A program made the position numbers and the translations under genes. A DNA stretch of 64,000 nucleotides from Vibrio gigantis (GTDB lineage Bacteria; Pseudomonadota; Gammaproteobacteria; Enterobacterales; Vibrionaceae): assembly GCF_024347515.1 (NCBI RefSeq), contig NZ_AP025493.1:1736001-1800000 (forward strand), written 5' to 3'. The notes beneath the pieces are model-generated. The model worked only from the letters and a program-made list of their open reading frames with translations, was not told where the DNA came from and did not search any database. Positions 35,245 to 44,740 of this stretch are shown here, in pieces (the stretch's first letter is position 1; the number at the start of each line of letters is the position of its first letter).

Positions 35245-35391
35245 TTACGAGGTCGCATTTGTATCTAACCCACCCTGGGTCTGCGCCTGTCTTAGAGCTT
35301 CCTGCCTTTGAACTTCTTTCTCAGTTAATACTGGTTGAAGTTGTTCCTCAGAGGCTTGAGGAGAGAAAATGAAATATTTATTAATCGTCAT
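35245..35391 (-). CDS. small Gln/Glu-rich protein, 48 residues
   Basis: The frame from the ATG complementing 35389-35391 to a stop at 35245 is preceded by GGAG eight bases upstream and followed by a clean terminator. The peptide starts MTINKYFIFSPQASEEQLQP and continues as a charged helix with many Gln and Glu residues, ending in TNATS. It is soluble. I recognise no family. A complete set of expression signals makes it a good candidate for an overlooked gene. Confidence 0.6.
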   Translation of the reverse strand: MTINKYFIFSPQASEEQLQPVLTEKEVQRQEALRQAQTQGGLDTNATS

Positions 35392-35728
35392 AACTGTGTC
35401 TCCGTGTAACGTCTGACAGATTCTGCATCAAGGATAAACTGTGATCATCATCCACTTTGTACTTTTTTTAGGCTGAGAGCGAAGGGCGTAGAATGCGTAC
35501 AAAGTCATCGTTTATCATCCTTGTGTAAGGTGGAACTGACGAAGCCCTCTGTTTTCAAGTATAGGAAGCTCATTTAATTTCGCCCAATAATGATTTAGAG
35601 CAAATACATACATGGTCAGGGGCGTAAGATGAAAAAACTCGCTACTGACTCTGCGTACGTATTTATTTAACAATATTTCTAATAATTAGGTCAGTAAATC
35701 AATTACTTAATCCATGGTGAGATGAATT
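35392..35728. other. intergenic region upstream of pepT
   Basis: This 337-base gap holds the promoters of the divergent 48-residue gene and pepT. TTTGTAC near 35456 and GTACAAA near 35498 are complementary and could pair, but no T run follows. A 13-codon frame at 35629-35670 (MKKLATDSAYVFI) lies before pepT and has no ribosome site of note. Nothing else is seen. Confidence 0.4.
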
Positions 35729-36961
35729 ATGGAAAAGCTTGTAGAACGTTTCCTGAATTACGTTACTTTTGATACCAAATCCGATCCTTCTAATCAGCAA
35801 TGCCCAAGTTCACCGGGTCAAATTACTTTTGCTGAAGCCTTAAAGTCAGAATTGATTGCACTAGAGCTAACTGATATTTCTTTGGACGAAAATGGATATT
35901 TGATGGCGAAACTGCCGTCGAACGTCGATTACCCGGTACCTGCGATTGGCTTTGTCGCACATATGGATACTGCTCCTGACGCATCAGGCGCGAACGTGAA
36001 ACCACAGGTGATTAAAGATTACCAAGGTGGAACGATTGAATTAGGTGAAAGTGGCGAGTGTTTGAGTCCTAGCCAATACCCAGACCTTGATTCTTTACAT
36101 GGTCACGACCTTATCACGACTGATGGCACAACTCTGCTTGGTGCTGACAACAAAGCAGGCATCGCTGAAATCATCAGTGCGATTGCTTACCTGAAAGCGA
36201 ATCCAGACATCAAACACGGTGACATTTGCATTGGTTTCACGCCAGATGAAGAGATTGGCCGAGGTGCGAACCTGTTTGATGTTGAAAGATTTGGCGCCGA
36301 GTGGGCGTACACCATTGATGGTGGTCCTGTCGGCGAGTTGGAATTTGAGAACTTCAATGCAACAAGTGCTGATGTTATTTGCCACGGCGTAAACGTTCAC
36401 CCGGGTACAGCAAAGGGTAAAATGGTGAACTCGATGAATATCGCTGCGCAATTCCAATTGATGATGCCAGCGCAAGAAACACCGGAATGCACAGAAGGCT
36501 ATGAAGGTTTCTACCACCTGAAATCGGCTGAAATGGGCGTTGCTCGTTCTGAATTGGGTTATATTATCCGTGATTTTGAACGTGAAGGTGTAGAAGCGCG
36601 TAAGGGGTTCATGCAACAGAAAGTGGATGAACTAAACGAACGCCTAGAGAAAGGTCGTGTTGAGTTAGTGCTAACAGACAGCTACTTCAACATGAAAGAG
36701 ATGGTTGAACCGCACCAACACATTATTGAGTTGGCGAAGCAAGCGATGATTGAGTGCGATGTTGAACCAATGATCAAACCGATCCGAGGTGGTACAGACG
36801 GTGCTCGCTTGTCATTTATGGGGTTACCATGCCCGAATATCTTTACTGGTGGCTACAACTTCCACGGTATTCATGAGTTCATTACCATTCAGGGTATGGA
36901 ACAAGCGGTAAAAGTGATTGTTGAGTTGTCGCAACGTACAGCCGCTCACTACCAAAAATAG
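35729..36961 (+). CDS. pepT: peptidase T (tripeptidase)
   Basis: The protein (410 residues) is an M20 di-zinc aminopeptidase that cleaves the N-terminal residue from tripeptides in the cytoplasm. The zinc motif H78-M-D80-T-A is visible, as are 'GADNKAGIAEI' with the bridging Asp and 'TPDEEIGRGA' with the catalytic and ligand Glu pair. The dimerisation domain covers about residues 210-320, and the C-terminal 'GGYNFHGIHEFI' supplies the last His ligand. The length equals that of E. coli PepT. The start MEKLVERFLNYVTFDTKSD is the family start. Confidence 0.95.
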   Translation: MEKLVERFLNYVTFDTKSDPSNQQCPSSPGQITFAEALKSELIALELTDISLDENGYLMAKLPSNVDYPVPAIGFVAHMDTAPDASGANVKPQVIKDYQGGTIELGESGECLSPSQYPDLDSLHGHDLITTDGTTLLGADNKAGIAEIISAIAYLKANPDIKHGDICIGFTPDEEIGRGANLFDVERFGAEWAYTIDGGPVGELEFENFNATSADVICHGVNVHPGTAKGKMVNSMNIAAQFQLMMPAQETPECTEGYEGFYHLKSAEMGVARSELGYIIRDFEREGVEARKGFMQQKVDELNERLEKGRVELVLTDSYFNMKEMVEPHQHIIELAKQAMIECDVEPMIKPIRGGTDGARLSFMGLPCPNIFTGGYNFHGIHEFITIQGMEQAVKVIVELSQRTAAHYQK

Positions 36962-36993
36962 CAGCCTTTAGCGCGATATCTCTTTGTATTTTT

Positions 36994-37018
36994 GAGAGTA
37001 TTCAATAATACTCTCTTT
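36994..37018 (+). terminator. weak hairpin after pepT
   Basis: GAGAGTATT (36994-37002) pairs with AATACTCTC (37007-37015), followed only by TTTAA. It may attenuate rather than end transcription into the DM13 gene 20 bases downstream. Confidence 0.5.
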
Positions 37019-37037
37019 AAGCATAAGGGAGTACGCG

Positions 37038-37505
37038 ATGAAAAAGTTAGTTTTACTTTGCACCCACTTAGCCGTGGGTGCTGTTGGTTTTGGGCTTGGT
37101 GTTTATGCATTGCCTATCTTGATTGAGCCTGATTCTCCATCTTCGAGTTCAGTTGAAGCTATCTCAGAGCAAGCTATTTATACGGGCGAATTCAGCAAAG
37201 ATCGCCAAGACAGTGATTTCTTGCACTGGGGGGAGGGCATCGTCTCGGTTTCGGAAAGTGCGATTGCGTTTGAAGGCGAGCTGGCACCGGGTCCGGACTA
37301 CAAGGTTTATCTCTCTCCTAAGTTTATTGAAACTGAACAAGCCTTCAATGACAGCAAGAGCGAGTTACTCAGGGTCGGAGATGTGAAAACATTCGACCGA
37401 TTTATGGTTGAGCTTCCGGAAGGTGTTGATCTTAATCGATTTAATACCGTTGTGATTTGGTGTGAAACTTTTGGCCAATTTATTACTTCTGCCCAGATAA
37501 AGTGA
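37038..37505 (+). CDS. DM13-domain membrane-anchored protein
   Basis: The protein (155 residues) has one N-terminal transmembrane helix (about residues 4-28) and then a DM13 domain in the periplasm. Diagnostic residues are in 'YTGEFSKDRQDSDFLHWGEG', 'LAPGPDYKVYLSP' and the C-terminal 'FNTVVIWCETFGQFITSAQI' with its conserved Cys. DM13 domains are thought to bind haem or act in redox chemistry, but this is not proven for bacterial versions. A GGGAG ribosome site is present. It lies 76 bases after pepT with a weak hairpin between them, so partial co-transcription is possible. Confidence 0.82.
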   Translation: MKKLVLLCTHLAVGAVGFGLGVYALPILIEPDSPSSSSVEAISEQAIYTGEFSKDRQDSDFLHWGEGIVSVSESAIAFEGELAPGPDYKVYLSPKFIETEQAFNDSKSELLRVGDVKTFDRFMVELPEGVDLNRFNTVVIWCETFGQFITSAQIK

Positions 37506-37534
37506 TAGCCTTAGCTAAGCTGATTTAGGCACGT

Positions 37535-37564
37535 AAAAAAGCGCTCTAGAATTGAGCGCTTTTT
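37535..37564 (+). terminator. terminator of the DM13 gene
   Basis: AAAAAGCGCTC pairs with GAGCGCTTTTT (right arm from 37554), 30 bases past the stop codon. Confidence 0.9.
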
Positions 37565-37627
37565 CATAGCGCAGTTTTCGGCTGCTTTGTTGTTAAAGCT
37601 AACTGTTGTAATGCTAAGGAATAAGTA

Positions 37628-38470
37628 ATGGAAAAAGTGTGGCAAGTAATAGATTTCCTACTCGCTCATAAGTTTATTTTTAGTGCGCTGATTATCAGTC
37701 TTATTTTAATCATTCGCCGAATCACCTTGTCTCGCATTAGAGGTGATGTCGCTTTCCTTAGCGAAGATCAACGTAACTGGATGTCTCGTACCAAAAACGG
37801 CACCTTTGCGATTATTGTCATTACGCTGTTTATTCTCTGGAAATCTGAAATCAGTGAGTTTGCTCTGTCTGTGACTGCGATTGCCGTTGCGATAGTCGTG
37901 GCTTCGAAAGAGATCATCTTGTGTTTCACTGGCTCGATTCAACGTGCGAGTTCACGCTCGTTTCGAATCGGTGACTGGATTGAAGTGGGTAAAATCAGTG
38001 GTGAGGTGATTGAACACAATTTGATGGCGACCGTGATTCAAGAAATCGATTTGTATCATGGGCAATATCACTTTACTGGCAAGACTGCCACGCTGCCCAA
38101 TAGCATGTTCTTTACGTATCCGGTAAAGAACCTCAATTTCATGAAGCGCTATGTTTATCATAACTTTTTTGTGACGGTAAAAGACTTCGTAAACTTATAC
38201 CCTATGGTGCCGGGTCTTATTGTGAAAATTGAAGAGCATTGTGAAGAGTTCATTGATGTTGCCCGCCGTTACAACGGTGTGATCGAAAAGCACGCTGGCG
38301 TTGATCTTCCGGGTTCTGAGCCTCACATTCATATCACGAGCAGTTCGACAGGCGAGCAAGAAGTGCACTTTATGATCTTCTGTCCGACCGAGAAAGCGGT
38401 TCATCTAGAGCAAGATATCCGTAAAGACTTTATGGAAGCGTACGCGGAAGCATTCCCAACGAGCACTTAG
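37628..38470 (+). CDS. small MscS-like mechanosensitive channel protein
   Basis: The protein (280 residues) has a hydrophobic helix at about 15-35, two more at about 58-100 and then the MscS beta domain. The pore-lining equivalent is the helix in 'AIAVAIVVASKEIILCFTGS', followed by 'FRIGDWIEVGKISGEVIEHN' and 'ATLPNSMFFTYPVKNLNF'. It lacks the large periplasmic domain of the MscS protein at 13081-14685. The pore helix is less Gly/Ala-rich than in E. coli MscS, so gating may differ. It should respond to membrane tension or pass ions in the inner membrane. Confidence 0.82.
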   Translation: MEKVWQVIDFLLAHKFIFSALIISLILIIRRITLSRIRGDVAFLSEDQRNWMSRTKNGTFAIIVITLFILWKSEISEFALSVTAIAVAIVVASKEIILCFTGSIQRASSRSFRIGDWIEVGKISGEVIEHNLMATVIQEIDLYHGQYHFTGKTATLPNSMFFTYPVKNLNFMKRYVYHNFFVTVKDFVNLYPMVPGLIVKIEEHCEEFIDVARRYNGVIEKHAGVDLPGSEPHIHITSSSTGEQEVHFMIFCPTEKAVHLEQDIRKDFMEAYAEAFPTST

Positions 38471-38530
38471 TTTGCTCATCACCCCATAAAGACTAAATTA
38501 TAGCGTCCAAGCTATAAGTCCAAACAAAGG

Positions 38531-38567
38531 AAAGCTGAGAGCGATACTATCTACTCTCGGCTTTTTT
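38531..38567 (+). terminator. terminator of the small MscS gene
   Basis: AAAGCTGAGAG (38531-38541) pairs with CTCTCGGCTTT (one G-U pair), followed by more T residues. It also faces the convergent deaminase gene. Confidence 0.85.
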
Positions 38568-38590
38568 GTGTCTGAAATTCAGCTTAGATA

Positions 38591-39034
38591 TTAGTCTAGA
38601 TCTGCGAGTGGCAGCCAATCCACTTGTACACCAGCTTGCTCAAACATATCTTGGCTAACTTTAATTTTGTCGCCCCAGCGAGAAAGAAAATCTTCGCTTT
38701 GCTCTGGGCAATGTACCGCTGAAATACCTGTTTGGATGATTTTTGCCGCACAGTTTGGACAAGGGAAATGAGTCACCCAGATTTCACAACTATCCAAATC
38801 ACGCTTAGCGAATAAGATCGCATTTTCTTCAGCGTGAAGTGTCTTGAGGTACTTCATCTCTCTGTCATCAGTATCCGCACTATCAGACACGCCATGTGGG
38901 TAGCCATTAAAACCAACGGAAACAATACGGTTGTGCTTAGTGATTACGGCGCCGACTTGAGTTGAAGGATCTTTACTCCAAGAACCGACCAATTCCGCCA
39001 TTTGATAGAAACGTTTAGCCCATTTTGAAATCAT
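38591..39034 (-). CDS. deoxycytidylate (dCMP) deaminase
   Basis: The protein (147 residues) is a zinc-dependent cytidine/dCMP deaminase. The zinc ligand and catalytic pair H67-A-E69 is in 'LHAEENAI', and the second ligand pair is C92-P-N-C95. The segment 'GSWSKDPSTQVGAVITKHNR' and the intervening insertion resemble dCMP deaminases, which make dUMP for thymidylate synthesis. Most gammaproteobacteria make dUMP from dCTP instead, so a dCMP deaminase is a somewhat unusual addition seen in Vibrio and phages. The start ATG complements 39032-39034. Confidence 0.88.
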   Translation of the reverse strand: MISKWAKRFYQMAELVGSWSKDPSTQVGAVITKHNRIVSVGFNGYPHGVSDSADTDDREMKYLKTLHAEENAILFAKRDLDSCEIWVTHFPCPNCAAKIIQTGISAVHCPEQSEDFLSRWGDKIKVSQDMFEQAGVQVDWLPLADLD

Positions 39035-39293
39035 GAGAATTCCTTAACAATTAAATGTGAATGCTTATCTGCCTGACAATACATTATGTTAGACAATATC
39101 CATAGAGAACAAAAGCTGAGATATTGATTTACTTAGGAATTGTAGCGTGTTTGTAATTACTTTATAAGCACGTGGTTTCAATTAACATATTGATACACTT
39201 TTGCGAGTTATAATTGATATTCCTCGGACATTTGAAGCAATTGTGTTACGTAACTTTTATGCTGTTCAATTTCTCATAAGTGACGGTATAACC

Positions 39294-40430
39294 ATGCGTA
39301 AAAAGTTAATCCTTACGGCTCTTGCAAGCTCTCTTATTCTTGCTGGATGTGGGCAAGATGCTCAAAATGCCAAGCAAGCGCCTTTACCTCTCGTAGCTGT
39401 ACAGGATGTTAGCGTCGTTTCTCACCAGCAAAGTAAGTCGTACATCGGTCGTATTGAAGCCGTTGAAGACACGGCTATCACGGCGCAGGTTTCTGGCTAT
39501 CTACAAAGCCGTCATTTCAATGAAGGTCAAATGGTCGAAAAGGGCCAATTACTTTATTCCATTGAGCCATCTTCATTTGAAGCCGAAGTCGCAAGTGCAA
39601 AAGCGTCTGTTGCTCAAGCGAATGCAAACCTTAAAAAAGCCGAACTTGATTTCAACCGTGGTAAGAACCTACTTCCTAAGGGCAGTATCTCTCAATCAGA
39701 ATTTGATGCATTAACCGCAAACTTGCTAGGCTCTCAAGCACAACTTGAAGCAGGCCAAGCTCAGTTAAATGCCGCTAACGTTCAGCTTTCTCATACTAAA
39801 ATTATTGCGCCTTTCTCTGGCCGTATTAGCGACAGCAAAGTAAGTACTGGTGATCTGGTTTCACCGTCTTCTGGTGTATTAACAACCTTGGTTAGCCTAG
39901 ACCCAATTCACGCCTCTTTTAGCATTAGTGAGCGTGAGCGTATTGAGCTAGGTATGGACCGAATTGAAGGCGATGGCAGTAGCGACAGTGAGCGTGTTGA
40001 AGTGCAAATTATGCTTGAAAATGGTGAAGCATTCGAACACCTAGGTCAGCTCGATTTCTTGGGCAACCGTATTAATCTAAACACTGGTACGATAGCGATG
40101 CGTGCGATAGCCGATAACCCAGACCAGCAACTACTTCCGGGCCAGCACGTTCGTGTTGATCTGCGTGAGAAGCAATCTATTGATGTTGTGACTATTCCTC
40201 GCCGTGCGGTTCAAACCGACCTTGAAGGCGATTTTGTCATGGTGCTAGTTGAAGGCGAAGCGGCACCAGTGGCTGAGCGTAGAAACATTGAGATGGGTCG
40301 TCAAGTTGAAGGTGGTGTAATTGTTCATTCTGGACTAGAGAAGGACGACGCAGTTATCACTCAAGGCTTACAGCGTGTGCGCAATGGTATGTCTGTTCGC
40401 ATTCAACCTGTTGCTGAAAAAGCTGAGTAA
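39294..40430 (+). CDS. RND efflux periplasmic adaptor (MFP) lipoprotein
   Basis: I chose the ATG at 39294 (378 residues) because it opens a lipoprotein signal with lipobox LILAG-C19 (MRKKLILTALASSLILAGCG); an upstream in-frame start adds a meaningless leader. The protein has the adaptor plan: beta-barrel strand, lipoyl half 'AQVSGYLQSRHFNEGQMVEK', a coiled-coil hairpin at about 95-165, second lipoyl half 'KIIAPFSGRISDSKVSTGDL', and a membrane-proximal domain. It would link the inner-membrane pump encoded 11 bases downstream to an outer-membrane channel. No channel gene is present, so TolC or a homologue elsewhere is needed. Confidence 0.92.
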   Translation: MRKKLILTALASSLILAGCGQDAQNAKQAPLPLVAVQDVSVVSHQQSKSYIGRIEAVEDTAITAQVSGYLQSRHFNEGQMVEKGQLLYSIEPSSFEAEVASAKASVAQANANLKKAELDFNRGKNLLPKGSISQSEFDALTANLLGSQAQLEAGQAQLNAANVQLSHTKIIAPFSGRISDSKVSTGDLVSPSSGVLTTLVSLDPIHASFSISERERIELGMDRIEGDGSSDSERVEVQIMLENGEAFEHLGQLDFLGNRINLNTGTIAMRAIADNPDQQLLPGQHVRVDLREKQSIDVVTIPRRAVQTDLEGDFVMVLVEGEAAPVAERRNIEMGRQVEGGVIVHSGLEKDDAVITQGLQRVRNGMSVRIQPVAEKAE

Positions 40431-40441
40431 GGGGCTTATTT

Positions 40442-43400
40442 ATGTTGAGTCGTTTCTTTATTCAAAGGCCTAAGTTTGCCCTTGTCATATCCATAATCTT
40501 AACGCTGGCGGGTGCGATCTCTCTCGCCATTTTGCCAGTGGCGGAATATCCAAAAATCAGCCCGCCTTCTGTTAGTGTTACCGCATTCTACACAGGTGCA
40601 AGTGCTGAAGTAGTAGAACAGGCGATAGCCGACCCCATAGAAACGTCGGTTAACGGCGTTGAAGATATGATCTACATGTCTTCTAAGAGTGCTAATGATG
40701 GTTCATACAACCTTAACGTGACCTTTGATGTTGGCACTGATCCAGATATGGCTCAGGTCAACGTTCAGAACCGAGTTGCTCAAATCGAATCGAAGCTTCC
40801 TCAAGAAGTTAGAATGGTGGGTGTCACCGTTAAAAAGCGTTCACCGGACCTTTTGATGGTATTGAACTTCTATTCGCCAAACGGTGAGTACGACGATCAG
40901 TTCCTGATCAACTACGTTAACTTAAACATTAAAGACCAATTGGCTCGTGTAAAAGGCATTAGTGAAGTTAATGTTTTGGGTGGTGGTGAATACGCGATGC
41001 GTGTTTGGTTAGATCCTGAAAAAATGGCTAACCTGAATATCACCACCTCTGACGTGAATCGCGCGTTGGCGGAGCAGAACGTTCAAGTCGCTGCAGGCCG
41101 TATTGGAGCAGCACCTTATAACGATGCGCAAGAAGTGCAGTTCAACTTGGTAACGAAAGGCCGACTAGAAACGGCTGATGAGTTTGAAAATGTTGTACTT
41201 CGTGCAAACCAAGACGGTTCAACGGTTTACCTAAAAGATATTGCACGTGTTGAGCTTGGTAAAAAGTTCTACGATGGTAATGGTAAATACCGTGGTCAAG
41301 ATGCTTCGATCGTAACGCTGTCACTTCAGTCGGACGCTAACGCGCTGGAAAGTGGTAAAGCAGTAATGGCTATGCTCGACAACCTAAGCAAAAACTTCCC
41401 TGAAGGCGTTGCCTACGAGGCGAGTTATGACACCACAGTATTCGTTGCTGAATCGATCAAAGGGGTAGTAAAAACCTTAATTGAAGCTATTTTGCTGGTT
41501 ATCGCGGTGACATACCTGTTCTTAGGTAGTGCGCGTGCAACCTTGATTCCTGTTGTTGCGATCCCTGTATCTTTGATCGGTACGTTTGCCATCATGCAGA
41601 TGACGGGCTTTACCATTAACACGGTCACCCTATTTGGTTTGATATTGGCGATTGGTATCGTAGTTGATGATGCGATCTTGGTTATTGAAAACGTCGATAC
41701 CACGATGGCTAAAGACCCTACCATCTCACCACGTAAAGCCACGCTCATTGCAATGAAAGAAGTAACGGGGCCGATCATTACGTCAACCTTGGTTCTGTTA
41801 GCGGTATTCATTCCAGTAGCGATGCTGCCAGGTATTACCGGCATCATGTATCGCCAGTTCGCTCTGACTATCTGTATCGCCGTTGTTATCTCTTCTATCA
41901 ACGCACTAACGTTATCACCAGCATTATGTTCATTGGTTCTTAAGCAGGGCGGTGGTAACACAGCTCGTTGGTACCAAGCGTTTAACCGTGGTCTAGAATC
42001 CGTTACTAACAAATACGGTCAAATAGCTGGCTTCTTGGTTAAGAAAGGCGTACTGCTGTTCACTTTCTTCGTCGTTGCTTTAGCGGCTGTTACTTACTTC
42101 GCGAAAACAACGTCTACCGCGTTCGTGCCTCAAGAAGATAAAGGTATTTTGCTGGTTAACGTGCAGCTTCCTGACGCGGCATCACTGTCTCGTACAGAAG
42201 ATGTGACTGAGCAATTGCTAGAAATGGTTGAGCAAGAGCCGGGTGTTGATGGTGTGACACTGGTTAACGGCTACGCATTTATGACGGGCGCTTCTGCATC
42301 GAATGGTGCGTCGATGTTCATCAAACTCCACGATTGGGATATGCGTAACGCACTGGACGGTCAGCATTCAGCGCAAGCTATTTCTCAGCGTATTAATGGT
42401 CGAGCAGCAACAGAACTGCCTCAAGCTATTGTATTTGCCATGGGACCTCCAGCGGTACCGGGTATGGGTGCGGCGTCTGGTTTTGAGTTTGTTCTCGAAG
42501 ATACATTAGGCCGTAGCCGTACTGACCTAGCGATGGTTATGAATGACGTGATTGCTGAGGCGACCAAACAGCCTGAGATTTCACACACATTTAGTACCTT
42601 CCGTGCAAATGTACCGCACTACTATGTCGACATTGACCGTGAGAAAGCGCAACAACTTGGTATTCCGCTGTCGGAAATTTTCCAAACCCTACAAGGTAAT
42701 CTAGGTTCTCTGTACGTGAACGATTTCACCATGTTTGGTAAGAACTTCCGCGTAACCATGCAAGCAGACAGTGAACACCGTAGCAGCATGGATGATCTAC
42801 AACGATTCCACGTGCGTTCGTCTAATGGTGAGATGATCCCGCTAAGTACGCTTGTTACTTACGACCAGATCTTTGAACCGGATGTAGCATGGCGTTACAA
42901 CATGTACCGCAGTGCCGTGATTCAAGGCCAACCAGCACCGGGTTACTCGAGTGGTGATGCGATTGCAGCTATGGAGCGTGTAGCCGCAGAAGTCTTACCT
43001 CAGGGTTATCAGTACGAATGGACAGGCATGGCTTACCAAGAAGTACTCGCAGGTAACCAAGCAATTTTTGCGTTCGCATTGGCACTGATCTTCATCTACT
43101 TATTCATGGTGGCTCAGTACGAGAGTTGGACCATACCGATTGCCATTATCTTGGTAGTACCGGTCGCAACTTTAGGCTCCTTCTTAGCATTGAACCTTAC
43201 TGGCACACCGCTGAACCTTTATGCACAAATTGGTTTGGTTCTCTTGATAGCCTTGGCCGCGAAGAACGCAATCTTGATTGTGGAATTCGCGAAAGTTGAG
43301 CGTGAAGAGAAAGATGCACCAATCGAAGATGCGGCAGTGAAGGGAGGTACACTACGTTTCCGTGCTGTGAACATGACGTCTTGGTCGTTCATCTTAGGTA

Positions 43401-43594
43401 TCTTCCCGCTTATCTTTGCAGCGGGTGCAGGTCACGTGAGTCAGAACTCTTTAGGTATTTCACTGATTGGCGGACTGTTATGTGTGTTACTGGCGGGTAC
43501 GTTCCTAATCCCAGGCTTCTATGCATTTGTGCAGCGCAAGCGTGAGAAAGCACACGGCGGTAATACCAAATTGGTTCCGCTTGATGACGAATAG
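40442..43594 (+). CDS. RND-family multidrug efflux pump (AcrB type)
   Basis: This 1050-residue inner-membrane protein has 12 transmembrane helices and two large periplasmic loops after TM1 and TM7, the normal HAE1 RND length. The proton-relay Asp pair lies in TM4 ('AIGIVVDDAILVIENVD', near residue 405), and the RND signature is 'SPALCSLVL'. The N-terminus MLSRFFIQRPKFALVISIIL is typical. It extrudes hydrophobic compounds from the periplasm or membrane using the proton gradient. It forms an operon with the adaptor gene, spaced 11 bases. No local repressor gene is adjacent. A terminator follows at 43667. Confidence 0.94.
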   Translation: MLSRFFIQRPKFALVISIILTLAGAISLAILPVAEYPKISPPSVSVTAFYTGASAEVVEQAIADPIETSVNGVEDMIYMSSKSANDGSYNLNVTFDVGTDPDMAQVNVQNRVAQIESKLPQEVRMVGVTVKKRSPDLLMVLNFYSPNGEYDDQFLINYVNLNIKDQLARVKGISEVNVLGGGEYAMRVWLDPEKMANLNITTSDVNRALAEQNVQVAAGRIGAAPYNDAQEVQFNLVTKGRLETADEFENVVLRANQDGSTVYLKDIARVELGKKFYDGNGKYRGQDASIVTLSLQSDANALESGKAVMAMLDNLSKNFPEGVAYEASYDTTVFVAESIKGVVKTLIEAILLVIAVTYLFLGSARATLIPVVAIPVSLIGTFAIMQMTGFTINTVTLFGLILAIGIVVDDAILVIENVDTTMAKDPTISPRKATLIAMKEVTGPIITSTLVLLAVFIPVAMLPGITGIMYRQFALTICIAVVISSINALTLSPALCSLVLKQGGGNTARWYQAFNRGLESVTNKYGQIAGFLVKKGVLLFTFFVVALAAVTYFAKTTSTAFVPQEDKGILLVNVQLPDAASLSRTEDVTEQLLEMVEQEPGVDGVTLVNGYAFMTGASASNGASMFIKLHDWDMRNALDGQHSAQAISQRINGRAATELPQAIVFAMGPPAVPGMGAASGFEFVLEDTLGRSRTDLAMVMNDVIAEATKQPEISHTFSTFRANVPHYYVDIDREKAQQLGIPLSEIFQTLQGNLGSLYVNDFTMFGKNFRVTMQADSEHRSSMDDLQRFHVRSSNGEMIPLSTLVTYDQIFEPDVAWRYNMYRSAVIQGQPAPGYSSGDAIAAMERVAAEVLPQGYQYEWTGMAYQEVLAGNQAIFAFALALIFIYLFMVAQYESWTIPIAIILVVPVATLGSFLALNLTGTPLNLYAQIGLVLLIALAAKNAILIVEFAKVEREEKDAPIEDAAVKGGTLRFRAVNMTSWSFILGIFPLIFAAGAGHVSQNSLGISLIGGLLCVLLAGTFLIPGFYAFVQRKREKAHGGNTKLVPLDDE

Positions 43595-43927
43595 GGAGCG
43601 GAGCTTCTTCTAAGATTAATCACTTACAAGACCACCCCTTGGGAAATTAATTCCTTATAAAAACTGAGGCTTAGCATTGCGCTAAGCCTTTTTTATTCCA
43701 CTTGTGAATAAAAACGCTATTTATATAATCAAATGTTTATTATGTGATAGAGCTAGCACTCTAAATTGGGTTTTGTAATAAAATGATGTTTTATTAGTAA
43801 GTGTCTGTTTATTATAAAGATAGTAAGGTTCAGCTAACGTGTGTATGCTCGAAAACATTTGCACAATAGTGTGAAGTGTTTCAAAATTACGAAGTTATAT
43901 TGAAATTTTTTGTGCATTGAGGTTCTT
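43595..43927. other. intergenic region between the RND pump and MaoC genes
   Basis: This 333-base region contains the pump terminator at 43667-43694 and then about 230 AT-rich bases that must hold the promoter of the MaoC gene. No further open frame, RNA gene or clear palindrome is seen. Confidence 0.4.
43667..43694 (+). terminator. terminator of the RND operon
   Basis: AGGCTTAGC (43667-43675) pairs with GCTAAGCCT (43681-43689) and is followed by TTTTT. Confidence 0.92.
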
Positions 43928-44614
43928 ATGAAGGTCATTGATTTATTTAAACACCGAGGCGACAGCATGTCTTCGCAACACTCAGAGTTTATGCAATGGA
44001 TGTCTCCAGCTCTTAGAGAGTACTGGGGCGACTTTCTGAATCGTACGCAAAATAGCCATTTCTTTGCGTGGGTTCGTGATCACCACAAACCTGCTGTTAA
44101 TGAAGATGCACCAGAGATGCCGGTGGAACAACCGATCGTACTTAAGCCAGAAGCACAGCTTGTGTTTGATGAGCTTAATCAGCAGATCGGTGAAGTTATC
44201 CATACTGGTGACTGGATCAATGTAAGTCAAGACCGCATTAACCAGTTCGGCCTTGTTACTGAAGACATGCAGTGGATCCACACAGAGCCTGAAAAAGCGG
44301 AAACAGACTCTCCGTTCAAAACAACCATTGCACATGGTTTTTTAACTTTATCTCTGCTTCCTCGATTAACTGATAGTGTTGATCCTGACAAGTCTCAATT
44401 CCCAACAGCGAAGATGGTTGTAAACATTGGTCTTAACCAAGTACGTTTCCCATACCCTGTGAAATCAGGTAGCAACGTTCGTGCTAAAAGTACGCTAACA
44501 AAAGTGACGCCAATTAAGAAAGGCCTTGAGATAGAACGCGAAATCCGCGTAGAAATCGAAGGTGTTCGTCGCCCTGGCGCGGTTATCGTTTCGGTGATTC
44601 AACTTCACTTCTAA
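43928..44614 (+). CDS. MaoC-family dehydratase-like protein
   Basis: I chose the ATG at 43928 (228 residues), with TTGAGG five bases upstream; a later ATG at codon 14 also has a GAGG. The C-terminal 150 residues are a hotdog-fold MaoC domain. It includes 'VSQDRINQFGLVTEDMQWIH', the (R)-hydratase-type Asp/His motif 'PFKTTIAHGFLTLSLLPRL', and 'VNIGLNQVRFPYPVKSGSNV'. The N-terminal 70 residues are an extra helical segment. Such enzymes hydrate trans-2-enoyl-CoA to (R)-3-hydroxyacyl-CoA. Similar Vibrio proteins lie near polyhydroxyalkanoate or lipid genes, but none are here. Confidence 0.85.
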   Translation: MKVIDLFKHRGDSMSSQHSEFMQWMSPALREYWGDFLNRTQNSHFFAWVRDHHKPAVNEDAPEMPVEQPIVLKPEAQLVFDELNQQIGEVIHTGDWINVSQDRINQFGLVTEDMQWIHTEPEKAETDSPFKTTIAHGFLTLSLLPRLTDSVDPDKSQFPTAKMVVNIGLNQVRFPYPVKSGSNVRAKSTLTKVTPIKKGLEIEREIRVEIEGVRRPGAVIVSVIQLHF

Positions 44615-44646
44615 GTGGCTTGTAACTAAGCGACTTGTAAAGATTC

Positions 44647-44679
44647 AAAAAAAGAGAGAGCGTAATGCTCTCTCTTTTT
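44647..44679. terminator. bidirectional terminator between MaoC and PstS-like genes
   Basis: AAAGAGAGAGC (44651-44661) pairs with GCTCTCTCTTT (44667-44677), with A and T runs on the two flanks. Confidence 0.92.
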
Positions 44680-44740
44680 GTTTGTGTCCTACCAAATTGA
44701 CGTCATTAGTATCGCTAATAACCTCGATAAACTGCTCCAC

